Shown here in pieces: positions 27,485 through 34,497 of a stretch of DNA of 40,637 nt. The first letter of the stretch is position 1, and every line of letters begins with the position of its first letter. The notes beneath the pieces were generated by a model. It saw only the letters and a program-made list of their open reading frames with translations, made no database searches and was not told the origin of the DNA. The stretch comes from CAIKZZ01 sp036742455. Lineage in GTDB: Bacteria; Pseudomonadota; Gammaproteobacteria; Steroidobacterales; Steroidobacteraceae. Location: contig DAINQU010000026.1 in the NCBI GenBank assembly GCA_036742455.1, positions 1-40,637 on the forward strand, written 5' to 3'. A program made the translations under genes and the position numbers.

Positions 27485-27801
27485 TGCAGACTCCCGTGTG
27501 TGGAGAACCGTCCCCGTTTCGACCCCGGCCGCTCGGCGGGGTTCCCAAACCGGACTTTTACTCCGTTCTGATGACTGGCGCGCTAAGGATGGGGGGTTTC
27601 TGGCGGATTACTAGCCCCCCCCCAGTGGGCGGGACCGCCCCGATGCGCCGGGCCGAGCGCCCGGCGCGACCATCCGCCGTCGTGGGCGCCACGCACCGGG
27701 CGCGGCCTCGCGTTACAGACTGGACTACAGAAGGGATTTCGTGGCCTGATCAGCCTTACGCGCACGGATGGACCCTTCCCTTCGACTCAAAGGATGCAGC
27801 G
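27485..27801. other. Divergent control region with stacked hairpins before phaB
   Basis: A 317-base gap between the TPR gene and phaB. It holds three potential hairpins in about 80 bases: a G6 run (27591-27596) facing a C9 run (27615-27623); GGGCG/CGCCC (27627-27640); and a 9-bp stem GCGCCGGGC/GCCCGGCGC (27645-27667) with loop CGAGC. No clear promoter hexamers were found. AAAGGA just before 27802 is the phaB ribosome binding site. Confidence 0.5.
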
Positions 27802-28542
27802 ATGTCCCAGCAAAAATTGGCCTACGTGACCGGTGGCATGGGTGGGATCGGAACCGCGATCTGCCAACGGCTGGCGGACAACGGGTACCGCGTTATTGCC
27901 GGCTGCGGCCCGAGTCGGGATCACGCCAAGTGGCTCGCCGAGCAACAGGCTGCCGGCTACGCGTTTCATGCCTCGGTCGGCGACGTGTCGAACTGGGACT
28001 CCACCGTCGAGGCCTTTGCGCGCGCCAAAGCCGAGCACGGCGCGATCGACGTGCTGGTCAACAACGCCGGCATCACCCGTGACCGCATGTTCTTGAAGAT
28101 GTCCCCCGAGGACTGGCGCGCGGTCATCGACACGAACCTCAACAGCATGTTCAACGTCACCAAGCAGGTGGTCCCGGACATGGTGGCCAACGGCTGGGGG
28201 CGGATCATTCAGATCAGTTCGGTGAACGGCCAAAAGGGCCAAGCCGGACAGACCAACTACTCGGCCGCCAAGGCCGGTATGCACGGCTTCACGATGGCCC
28301 TGGCACAGGAACTGGCGTCGAAGGGCGTGACGGTGAACACCGTGAGCCCCGGCTACATCGGGACCGACATGGTGCGCGCGATCCGCGAGGACATCCTCGC
28401 GAAGATCGTTGCGACCATCCCAGTCGGTCGCCTCGGCACGCCGGCCGAAATCGCCTCGATGGTGGCGTGGATCGCCGGACCCGACTCGGGCTTTGCGACG
28501 GGCGCCGACTTCAGCTGCAACGGTGGGCTGCACTCCGGCTGA
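27802..28542 (+). CDS. phaB: Acetoacetyl-CoA reductase PhaB
   Basis: NADPH-dependent short-chain dehydrogenase that reduces acetoacetyl-CoA to (R)-3-hydroxybutyryl-CoA for polyhydroxyalkanoate synthesis. It has 246 residues, the same length as the Cupriavidus enzyme. The Rossmann motif is TGGMGGIG, the NNAG motif is VLVNNAGITRD, and the catalytic Ser-Tyr-Lys are in ISSVNGQKGQAGQTNYSAAK. The phrase NGQKGQAGQTNYSAAKAG and the C-terminal GADFSCNGGLH are diagnostic for PhaB against FabG. No phaA or phaC is in the window, so polymer synthesis genes must lie elsewhere. Confidence 0.93.
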   Translation: MSQQKLAYVTGGMGGIGTAICQRLADNGYRVIAGCGPSRDHAKWLAEQQAAGYAFHASVGDVSNWDSTVEAFARAKAEHGAIDVLVNNAGITRDRMFLKMSPEDWRAVIDTNLNSMFNVTKQVVPDMVANGWGRIIQISSVNGQKGQAGQTNYSAAKAGMHGFTMALAQELASKGVTVNTVSPGYIGTDMVRAIREDILAKIVATIPVGRLGTPAEIASMVAWIAGPDSGFATGADFSCNGGLHSG

Positions 28543-28549
28543 GACCCCC

Positions 28550-29053
28550 TCAGCGGATCAGCGCCTCGAGCGTGCCGGCGTCCGTGCCGAGCACGTGCAG
28601 GTACGCCCGCGCGCGCTCCAGTTTGGTGTAGACATCTTCATAGCCCGTGGCCAGCCCCTCGGGGTCGACATAGGTGTAGCCGCCCGTGACGTGGAAGAGC
28701 GTGATCATCTCCTCGCCGCCGTCGACGACGAGCGTGTGCGTCTCGCCGGGCGGTTCGTAAACGTAATCGCCCGCCCGTGCGGTCCACGGATGTTCAAGAT
28801 ACCGCCACGTACCGCGCAGCGTGAAGGCATGGACGGGCCCGCTGTGGCGGTGGCGCGAGAGTACGCCCGCGGCGCGTACGCGCAGCAGGTTGACGTAGTA
28901 CCCGGTCGACACGCCGAACACGAGCGGCCGAAACCACACGCCAGGCGCCTGCGGGATCCACAGGCCGGCGTCCACATCGAGCGCTCCCGCGGCGTAGATC
29001 TCCGGCGGCATCCCGAAGGGCTGCGGCTTCTGGTAGGGCACGGCATCGGTCAT
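28550..29053 (-). CDS. Cupin dioxygenase, 2,4'-dihydroxyacetophenone dioxygenase-like
   Basis: Single-domain cupin of 167 residues resembling the 2,4'-dihydroxyacetophenone dioxygenase (DAD) family, non-haem iron enzymes that cleave a C-C bond next to an aryl ketone. The metal-site histidines are seen in SRHRHSGPVHAF (His68, His70) and PPGETHTL (His106). The N-terminal part (PQAPGVWFRPLVFGVSTGYY) is also DAD-like. I chose ATG 29053, with GAGGA upstream; an in-frame ATG lies at 29071. The substrate is uncertain, since many genomes carry DAD-like cupins without acetophenone pathways. Confidence 0.75.
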   Translation of the reverse strand: MTDAVPYQKPQPFGMPPEIYAAGALDVDAGLWIPQAPGVWFRPLVFGVSTGYYVNLLRVRAAGVLSRHRHSGPVHAFTLRGTWRYLEHPWTARAGDYVYEPPGETHTLVVDGGEEMITLFHVTGGYTYVDPEGLATGYEDVYTKLERARAYLHVLGTDAGTLEALIR

Positions 29054-29077
29054 CGGGGCGGTCCTCGTCATCGTCGG

Positions 29078-29132
29078 TGGGAGCGCGAACCGTGACCGGC
29101 CCGCGCTCCCCGTTCGCTTACTCGCTGAACTG
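29078..29132 (+). repeat. 55-bp sequence duplicated on both sides of the N gap (left copy)
   Basis: Identical, base for base, to 29233-29287 on the other side of the N run. It contains the last codons and stop of the nitroreductase gene (read on minus). This is best explained as an unmerged overlap of two contig ends, not as a biological repeat. Confidence 0.95.
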
Positions 29133-29232
29133 NNNNNNNNNNNNNNNNNNNNNNNNNNNNNNNNNNNNNNNNNNNNNNNNNNNNNNNNNNNNNNNNNNNN
29201 NNNNNNNNNNNNNNNNNNNNNNNNNNNNNNNN
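29133..29232. other. Assembly gap of exactly 100 N
   Basis: A run of 100 unknown bases, the customary placeholder for a gap of unknown size. Because both flanks are the same 55 bases, the true sequence probably passes from 29132 straight to 29288 with nothing missing. Confidence 0.97.
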
Positions 29233-29287
29233 TGGGAGCGCGAACCGTGACCGGCCCGCGCTCCCCGTTCGCTTACTCGCTGAACTG
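29233..29287 (+). repeat. 55-bp sequence duplicated on both sides of the N gap (right copy)
   Basis: Second copy of the 55-bp flank. It includes the true 3' end of the nitroreductase gene (residues FQFSE and stop). Confidence 0.95.
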
Positions 29288-29872
29288 GAAACGATTTGCC
29301 TGTGCGATCGACGCCAGCGGCTTGCGCGGCGACGGCGCTTCGCGCGACTGGAGCATCTCCGGCAGCGCTTCTTTCGGACCCTGACGGCCCACCGCGAACG
29401 CGGCTTCGAGCGTGTAGCCCTCGGGAGCGCCGATCGCGGCACGCATTTGATCGAAATCAAGTCCCGTCATGGCGTGCGTGTGCCAACCGGTCGCGATCGC
29501 CTCGAGCGCCACGCTCATCCAGGCCGCACCCGCATCGAAGGAGTGCGAGCGGTTCGGCATCGTCTCACCGGAATAGGGGGAGACGAGCGTGTCCTTCGAC
29601 AGGACGACCACGAGCGCCGACGCGTGCGCCGTCCACAGGCGGTTGAATTCGGCGAGCGCACCGTGCACGGCCGCCCAGGCCGGGGTGTCGCGCAGCACGT
29701 AGACGAAGCGCCACGGCTGATTGTTGAAAGCCGACGGCGCCCAACGCCCGGCCTCCAAAAGGCGCAGCAGTTCGCTCTCCGCGATCGGCTCGCCCGTGTA
29801 GGCGCGCGGTGACCAGCGGTGGGTGAAATGGGCCGAGATGGGGTGTTCGGTGGTGCGGGCGTCAGTGCTCAT
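29273..29872 (-). CDS. Nitroreductase-family flavoprotein
   Basis: FMN-dependent oxidoreductase of 199 residues. Family marks are the N-terminal HPISAHFTHRWSPRAYTGEP, with the Arg-Ser contact to FMN phosphate shifted to RWSPRAY, and GRWAPSAFNNQPWRFVYV with the NNQPW motif. Later come SFDAGAAWMSVALEAIATG and the GRQGPKE segment. Such enzymes reduce nitro groups or quinones with NAD(P)H, or act in flavin chemistry; the physiological substrate cannot be told. I chose ATG 29872; a longer frame to 29911 has no better ribosome site. Its 3' end abuts the assembly gap but appears complete. Confidence 0.88.
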   Translation of the reverse strand: MSTDARTTEHPISAHFTHRWSPRAYTGEPIAESELLRLLEAGRWAPSAFNNQPWRFVYVLRDTPAWAAVHGALAEFNRLWTAHASALVVVLSKDTLVSPYSGETMPNRSHSFDAGAAWMSVALEAIATGWHTHAMTGLDFDQMRAAIGAPEGYTLEAAFAVGRQGPKEALPEMLQSREAPSPRKPLASIAQANRFQFSE

Positions 29873-29959
29873 GCGGAACCCTTTGGCAGGTGGTGATAAC
29901 GAAGCGCGCACCTTAGCGCAGTTACCGCACTCGGAGTATGACCGTCGACGTCGGCGCGG

Positions 29960-30325
29960 CTACAGCTCGGTGTATTTGCGCATCGAACCGCGCGCCTTGT
30001 CGGCGGGGTATTTGAGCGCGTTCTTCGCGACCTTGTCGTAACCGGCGGCGACGAGGTCCACGTCGAGCTTATCGGCCAGCCGAATCAAGTAGAGCAACAC
30101 GTCCGCCAACTCGTCGCGCACCGCCGCCTGACGCGCCGGCTCGAGCGCCATGGCCGCCTCCGCGGTCAACCACTGGAAGTGCTCCATCAGTTCGGCCACC
30201 TCGACCGAGAGCGCCATGACGAGGTTCTTTGGACTGTGGAACTGGTCCCAATCGCGCTCCGCGGCAAACTGCCGCAGGGTGTCGCGCAGCGTCTCAAGCG
30301 AGTCGGTGGAGGGCATAGTCGTCAT
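29960..30325 (-). CDS. MazG-like nucleotide pyrophosphohydrolase
   Basis: All-alpha NTP pyrophosphohydrolase of 121 residues, of the dCTPase/RS21-C6 type, which hydrolyses non-canonical or excess (d)NTPs to monophosphates. The metal-binding pattern ExxE...ExxD is visible as VEVAELMEHFQW and RDELADVLLYLIRLAD. The N-terminal LRQFAAERDWDQFHSPKNL and C-terminal KYPADKARGS match the family. Possible ATG starts are 30361, 30325 and 30316; I use 30325. An extended -10 promoter lies about 120 bases upstream in an AT-rich island. Confidence 0.88.
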   Translation of the reverse strand: MTTMPSTDSLETLRDTLRQFAAERDWDQFHSPKNLVMALSVEVAELMEHFQWLTAEAAMALEPARQAAVRDELADVLLYLIRLADKLDVDLVAAGYDKVAKNALKYPADKARGSMRKYTEL

Positions 30326-30399
30326 CGTGTGCCAGGGCGAGTAGTCGTGAGTCGTAGGCACAGTCTAGCAAGCGCGGCATCGGTCGCCTCTGCCGCGTG

Positions 30400-30530
30400 A
30401 ACTGCATCCAGTATATTCGAGAATGGGCTGAATATAAGATCTATTATAACATGATATTTAAACGTTTTTTCGATTTAAACGCGCAAATAGACATGAGCGA
30501 GTTCATCGAAGGCGGACGATAATTTTGGCG
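30400..30530. other. AT-rich island in a GC-rich background
   Basis: About 130 bases are markedly richer in A and T than anything else in the window, especially 30430-30480. The stretch contains direct repeats of ATTTAAACG (30455 and 30473 region) separated by a T6 run. It lies between the divergent pyrophosphohydrolase and a small orphan frame and includes the promoter listed separately. A/T tracts upstream of the -10 could act as an UP element or bind nucleoid proteins. Confidence 0.6.
30443..30451 (-). promoter_or_regulatory. Extended -10 promoter for the MazG-like gene
   Basis: On the minus strand the sequence reads TGTTATAAT, a perfect extended -10 element (TG-N-TATAAT). No good -35 is present, which extended -10 promoters tolerate. 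Transcription would start near 30436, giving a leader of about 110 bases to the ATG at 30325. Confidence 0.55.
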
Positions 30531-30625
30531 AATGTCGCCACCCAGAGACGCACCGGCCACTGTCACTCGCCGGGCCGCAGTTCTATCGTTTCGACACCCC
30601 ATCCGAACGAACGAACTGACCCATC

Positions 30626-30811
30626 ATGCCTACGTGGTTCCGCCGTCAACGCCCCGCTCCGACCGAAGCCGTCCGCGACTTCGTCGACACGATTGAATTC
30701 ATCAATGTGTTGTTGGCCCGTGAGCAAGCCGAACAGGAACGCACCCTTGGGTCGTATCGCGTGGGCGGTCACGCCCACTCAACCGGCGCGCACACCACGA
30801 CGGTCGGGTGA
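30626..30811 (+). CDS. Small hypothetical protein
   Basis: A 61-residue frame starting MPTWFRRQRPAP. It has a predicted helix at about 14-40 (AVRDFVDTIEFINVLLAREQ) that is amphipathic and acidic on one face, then a Gly/His/Thr tail. Codon third positions look like the neighbouring genes, which favours coding. There is no clear ribosome binding site, and the frame contains a 7-bp hairpin (GTGGGCG/CGCCCAC, 30761-30778). I do not recognise a family. It is isolated between two minus-strand genes, downstream of the AT-rich island. Confidence 0.4.
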   Translation: MPTWFRRQRPAPTEAVRDFVDTIEFINVLLAREQAEQERTLGSYRVGGHAHSTGAHTTTVG

Positions 30812-30849
30812 AGCTCGCCGTCCTCGGACGGATCGCTGAGCGCGCGCCG

Positions 30850-31347
30850 TCACTCCTCGCTGTCGAGTGCGCAATCCACCGGAATCACGCCCAGCAGCGC
30901 CGTCAGAACCGACGGTTCAATGCCTATCAAAAACCCCCGCCGACCGCCATTGATGGCAATGCGTGGCAAACCCAAGATCGTGCGCTCGGCGTAGATCGGC
31001 ATGCGTTTGCGGGTGGCGAAGGGCGAGGTCCCGCCGACCAAGTAGCCGCTGTGCCGGTTCGCAGTCTCCGGTGCACACGGCGCCACCGACTTCACGCCGA
31101 TCTGACGGGCCAAGTTCTTGGTCGAGACCGTCTTGTTGCCGTGCATCAGCACGACCAAGGGGGCCGCCTTCTCGTCTTGCATGATCAAGGTCTTGACCAC
31201 CGTGTATGGGTCAATCCCTAAGACGCTCGCGCTGTGGCGCGCGCCGCCGTGCTCAAGATACTCGTACGGGTGCTCGGTGTACGCGACACCCCGCTGTTTG
31301 AGCCACGCCGTGGCCGGCGTTTCGGAGACGTGGGTTGATTTCGCCAT
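30850..31347 (-). CDS. ybaK: Cys-tRNA(Pro)/Cys-tRNA(Cys) deacylase YbaK
   Basis: Trans-editing enzyme of 165 residues that hydrolyses Cys mischarged on tRNA(Pro). Family marks are the early HPYEYLEHGGARHSASVLGI, VVKTLIMQDE with the key lysine, the VSTKNLARQIG helix, GYLVGGTSPFATRKRMPIY and the C-terminal INGGRRGFLIGI. The start at 31347 gives the normal length; GGAAGC precedes it. A 344-base gap with strong secondary structure lies upstream. Confidence 0.93.
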   Translation of the reverse strand: MAKSTHVSETPATAWLKQRGVAYTEHPYEYLEHGGARHSASVLGIDPYTVVKTLIMQDEKAAPLVVLMHGNKTVSTKNLARQIGVKSVAPCAPETANRHSGYLVGGTSPFATRKRMPIYAERTILGLPRIAINGGRRGFLIGIEPSVLTALLGVIPVDCALDSEE

Positions 31348-31423
31348 GCTGCTTCCGCCGTCGAAGCGCGCATCATGCCGCAACCGAACGCCGCTGTCGG
31401 CCCGCCAGCGCCGCTCCCGCGGT

Positions 31424-31466
31424 CGTGTCTGTCGCGATCGGGCGCCCGACGGTCGCGACCGACACG
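31424..31466 (+). ncRNA. Strong hairpin in the ybaK-P450 gap, possible RNA element
   Basis: The stem is CGTGTC (31424-31429) with GACACG (31461-31466), one mismatch, then GTCGCGA (31431-31437) with TCGCGAC (31453-31459). Inside is the self-complementary TCGGGCGCCCGA. That is 13 bp of stem in a 344-base gap without a gene. A terminator-like element follows 20 bases on. It could be a small RNA, a leader or attenuator for the P450 gene, or, read on minus, part of the ybaK leader. No known RNA family is recognised. Confidence 0.35.
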
Positions 31467-31486
31467 GGCTGCGGCCGGGCCCGGCT

Positions 31487-31512
31487 CCCCCGTCCGATGG
31501 GGGTGTTTTATT
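31487..31512 (+). terminator. Rho-independent-like terminator before the P450 gene
   Basis: CCCCC (31487-31491), a 7-base loop, GGGGG (31499-31503), then TGTTTTATT. It is the only hairpin in the window followed by a T-rich run. It faces plus although the nearest upstream gene on plus is the small frame ending at 30811, so it implies a plus transcript starting in the gap or running antisense to ybaK. Confidence 0.45.
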
Positions 31513-31524
31513 AACAACTGTTAA
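31511..31524. promoter_or_regulatory. Palindrome TTAACA-AC-TGTTAA, possible operator
   Basis: A perfect 6-bp inverted repeat with a 2-base centre in a short AT-rich stretch (31504-31540) between ybaK and the P450 gene. It is the right size for a dimeric regulator. On minus it overlaps TTAATAAA, a possible -10 for ybaK. Confidence 0.35.
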
Positions 31525-31691
31525 GAAGAATTCAGAGTCTCCCCCCTTGAGCGCGGGACACTGGCGGGCTTTACTGCAGATTCGGGTACCGTCGACGACG
31601 TCGCGGCCGTTTGGTTTTGGGGATGCATGGGACATGACCGCTGACACACACCGTCGCCGACACGGCCTGCCCGGGGAAGGGCGGGCCTGAC

Positions 31692-32894
31692 ATGGCAGCG
31701 TGCGTACCGGACGACGCGCCGGAGATCGGCTCCGCCGCCTATTACGCGGACCCATACCCCGCGTTTGCGGCCCGTCGGGTCGCCTCCCGTTATCACACGG
31801 TGCCGGGCGTGGACGGCGACGTCGGGGTGTACGGCTACCACGACGCGGTCGCCCTGCTGTCGAATGCGGCCGTCAAATCCACCCGCTTGCGGACCTTTTT
31901 TCCGGTTCCGGACCCGGATCTCGCGGAATTCCAAAGCTTGCATCATTGGGTCTCGGCGTCGGTGCTGCACAGCGAGGATGCGCACCATCGCCGCTTGCGC
32001 GACGTGTTAGAGCGCCCGCTGAGTGCGATCCCCGTCCAGCGCTACGAGGCGGTGATCCGCGACGCCGTCGAGGCCGTTGCGACCCCGCTGCGCGACCGCA
32101 GCAGCGCCGACGTCGTCAGCGACTACGCGGCGCGGCTGCCGACCGACGTGATCGCCCACTTGCTCGGCATCCCCGCGCGCCATCATGCGACCGTACGCGA
32201 TGCGGCCGACGCGCTCTCCCGCTGGACCGACAACCGCCATCGCACACGGCGGGACACGGCCAATGCGCGCGATGCCGTCGACACGCTGACGGCGTTACTG
32301 TTGGCCGCCCTCGAGGCGGGTGACGGCCCCTTGCTCAGCGCGCTGATCGCTCGCGCGCACACGACCGCGACGACCCTCGACGAGGTCGTCGCCCAGTGCG
32401 TGCTCTTTCTCGTCGCCGGCCGGGCGACGCTGCGGCACCTGATCGGCAGCGCCGTGCTGCTGACAGTGACCTGGCCACACGTGCGCGAGGCACTCACGGC
32501 CGGCGACCTGCCGGCCACGGCCATCATCGACGAAACCTTGCGCTTCGAGTGTCCCGTGCAGTACCTGCGCCGGACCGTGCACGCGGGGTTTGAGGGCGCT
32601 TTGGGGCCGATACCGGCAGGGACCGGCGTCATGATCAGCCTTGGCAGCGCGCTGCGGGACCCCGAGTGCACGCCCGATGCCGACCGCTTCGACCCGTGGC
32701 GCACGCAACCGCCCGCGTTGGCCTTCGGTCTCGCGGAACGCGCCTGCGTGGGCCGGGCACTCTCGCGCCTGATCGCGGCGGCCGCGCTCGAGGGGTATTT
32801 GGCGCACGGTCCGGCCGGTGCCGTGGCCGGAACGCCGCGCTGGGGCCGGACGCTCTATTACCGGGGCCTCGCCGAGTTGCCGCTGCGCCGCTGA
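31692..32894 (+). CDS. Cytochrome P450 with atypical I-helix
   Basis: Soluble bacterial P450 of 400 residues. The haem ligand is Cys352 in FGLAERACVG, which has Ala where the family motif FGxGxHxCxG has the second Gly. The ExxR pair is Glu281-Arg284 (ETLR), and the helix-C HxxxR is in EDAHHRRLRDVL. The I-helix reads VAGRATL (241-247): the usual acid before the conserved Thr246 is alanine. That pair normally delivers protons for O2 activation, so the chemistry may be altered. No ferredoxin or reductase gene is adjacent. A terminator-like hairpin lies 180 bases upstream. Substrate unknown. Confidence 0.87.
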   Translation: MAACVPDDAPEIGSAAYYADPYPAFAARRVASRYHTVPGVDGDVGVYGYHDAVALLSNAAVKSTRLRTFFPVPDPDLAEFQSLHHWVSASVLHSEDAHHRRLRDVLERPLSAIPVQRYEAVIRDAVEAVATPLRDRSSADVVSDYAARLPTDVIAHLLGIPARHHATVRDAADALSRWTDNRHRTRRDTANARDAVDTLTALLLAALEAGDGPLLSALIARAHTTATTLDEVVAQCVLFLVAGRATLRHLIGSAVLLTVTWPHVREALTAGDLPATAIIDETLRFECPVQYLRRTVHAGFEGALGPIPAGTGVMISLGSALRDPECTPDADRFDPWRTQPPALAFGLAERACVGRALSRLIAAAALEGYLAHGPAGAVAGTPRWGRTLYYRGLAELPLRR

Positions 32895-32955
32895 GCGGAT
32901 TGCGTTCCCGCCGCGCCGGGCATTTAATGGCTGCTCACCGTTCCTCGGAGCCGTC

Positions 32956-34401
32956 ATGAAGTACACCCTGAGCCTGCTGTCTCTCCTCTGCGCGGTCACG
33001 ACCGCCTTCGCGACGCCCCCGCGCGACACGCCGGAGGGCGAGCAGCGCTTCCGTTCGCTCTACAAGGAACTGGTCGAGACCAACACCACGTACTCGGCCG
33101 GCAGCTGCACGGCCGCCGTCGAGAAGATGGCCGCGCGACTCGAGCATGCCGGCTTCCCGCGCTCGGACCTGCACCTTTTCACCGACCCCTCGGCACCGAA
33201 GGACGGCGGCCTCGTCGCCTTCTACCCCGGTCGCGACGCGACCAAGAAAGCCATCCTGCTGCTCGCCCACGTCGACGTGGTCGAGGCCAAGCGCGAGGAC
33301 TGGACGCGCGACCCGTTCACCTTGATCGAAGAGAACGGCAACTTCTATGCCCGCGGCGCCCTCGACGACAAGGCCCAGGCCGCGATCTGGACGGACCTGT
33401 TCATCCGCTTGCGCGGCGAACACTACGTGCCGCCCCGCCCCCTAAAACTCGCCCTGACCTGCGGCGAAGAAGGCGGTGGCCAGTTGAACGGCGCGCAGTG
33501 GTTGACCAAGCACGGCCGGGATCTGATTGATGCCGAGTTCGCCTTAAACGAAGGCGCCTCCGGCGAACTCGACAGCAGCGGCCACAAGGTCGCCCTGGAA
33601 GTCGAGGCGGCCGAGAAGTTGCCGGTCAGCTATCAGCTTGAAGCCACCAACGACGGCGGTCACAGTTCGCGGCCGCGCAAGGACAACGCGATCTACAGCC
33701 TGGCCGCCGCGCTCACCAAAGTCAGCCAGTACGATTTCCCCGCGCAGTTTGGCGATGCCAACCGCGGCTATTTCGCCGCGATGGCGAAGATCATGGCCGC
33801 CAAGGGCGACCGCACGGTCGCCGATGCCATGACCGCGTTCCTGAAAGACCCGAACGACCAAAAGGCGATCGCGACGGTCGCGGCCGCGGACGTCTCGTGG
33901 AATGCGATGCTGCGCACCACGTGCGTGGCCACCATGCTCTCGGGCGGTCACGCGCCCAACGCGCTGCCGCAGCGGGCGCGCGCGACGGTGAACTGCCGCA
34001 TCTACCCGGGCGTCTCGCCCGAGGCCGTCCGGCAGACGCTCGAGCACGTCATTGCCGACCTGAAGGTCAGCGTCACCATCCCCACCGAACGCGGCTACGA
34101 GCGCATCGAGACGGCCACCACCGCCGCTCCGCCACTTGGCGCGCGCATCCTGAAGCCGCTCGAGGATCTGACGGCCGAGTTCTGGCCCGGTGTGCCGGTG
34201 CTGCCGATGCTGCAAGCCGGCGCGACGGACGGCGCGTTCTTGAACGCCGCCGGTATCCCGACCTACGGCATCGAACCGATCTTCGTCGGCGGTGATCTCG
34301 GCCATATCCATGGCCTCAACGAGTACGTCAGCGTCACGAGCCTGATGGAGGGACGTGAGTTCCTGTATCGCCTCGTCAAGCGCTACGCCGAAGCGCCGTA
34401 A
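32956..34401 (+). CDS. Secreted M20-family metallopeptidase
   Basis: Zinc exopeptidase or deacylase of 481 residues with a signal peptide (about 1-20, MKYTLSLLSLLCAVTTAFA). Metal-site motifs: LLLAHVDVVEAKREDW (His and Asp), GALDDKAQAA (bridging Asp), TCGEEGGG (catalytic Glu and ligand), NEGASGE, and a late GGDLGHIHGLNEYV with the last His. The lid domain is in the middle, as in the M20A dipeptidase/aminoacylase-1-like group. Start 32956 is preceded by CGGAG. It is probably periplasmic, trimming small peptides or N-acyl amino acids. It starts 61 bases after the P450 stop. Confidence 0.9.
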   Translation: MKYTLSLLSLLCAVTTAFATPPRDTPEGEQRFRSLYKELVETNTTYSAGSCTAAVEKMAARLEHAGFPRSDLHLFTDPSAPKDGGLVAFYPGRDATKKAILLLAHVDVVEAKREDWTRDPFTLIEENGNFYARGALDDKAQAAIWTDLFIRLRGEHYVPPRPLKLALTCGEEGGGQLNGAQWLTKHGRDLIDAEFALNEGASGELDSSGHKVALEVEAAEKLPVSYQLEATNDGGHSSRPRKDNAIYSLAAALTKVSQYDFPAQFGDANRGYFAAMAKIMAAKGDRTVADAMTAFLKDPNDQKAIATVAAADVSWNAMLRTTCVATMLSGGHAPNALPQRARATVNCRIYPGVSPEAVRQTLEHVIADLKVSVTIPTERGYERIETATTAAPPLGARILKPLEDLTAEFWPGVPVLPMLQAGATDGAFLNAAGIPTYGIEPIFVGGDLGHIHGLNEYVSVTSLMEGREFLYRLVKRYAEAP

Positions 34402-34497
34402 CACGCACCCGCGCCGGACGTGCCCGATCGGGGCGCGTCCAGCGCATCGGCGCCGCCCCGCTTTCCCTCCGTGCCAGACCCACGCCCCGAGACACCC

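Noticed and set aside
29133..29232. Real missing DNA or a mobile element at the N run
   Set aside because: Identical 55-bp flanks and the round number 100 indicate an assembly placeholder; no inverted repeats or transposase pieces are present.
31118..31690. 190-codon open frame on plus across ybaK and the gap
   Set aside because: Its first part is antisense to ybaK and the rest is low-complexity; it has no domain and spans the hairpin and terminator-like element.
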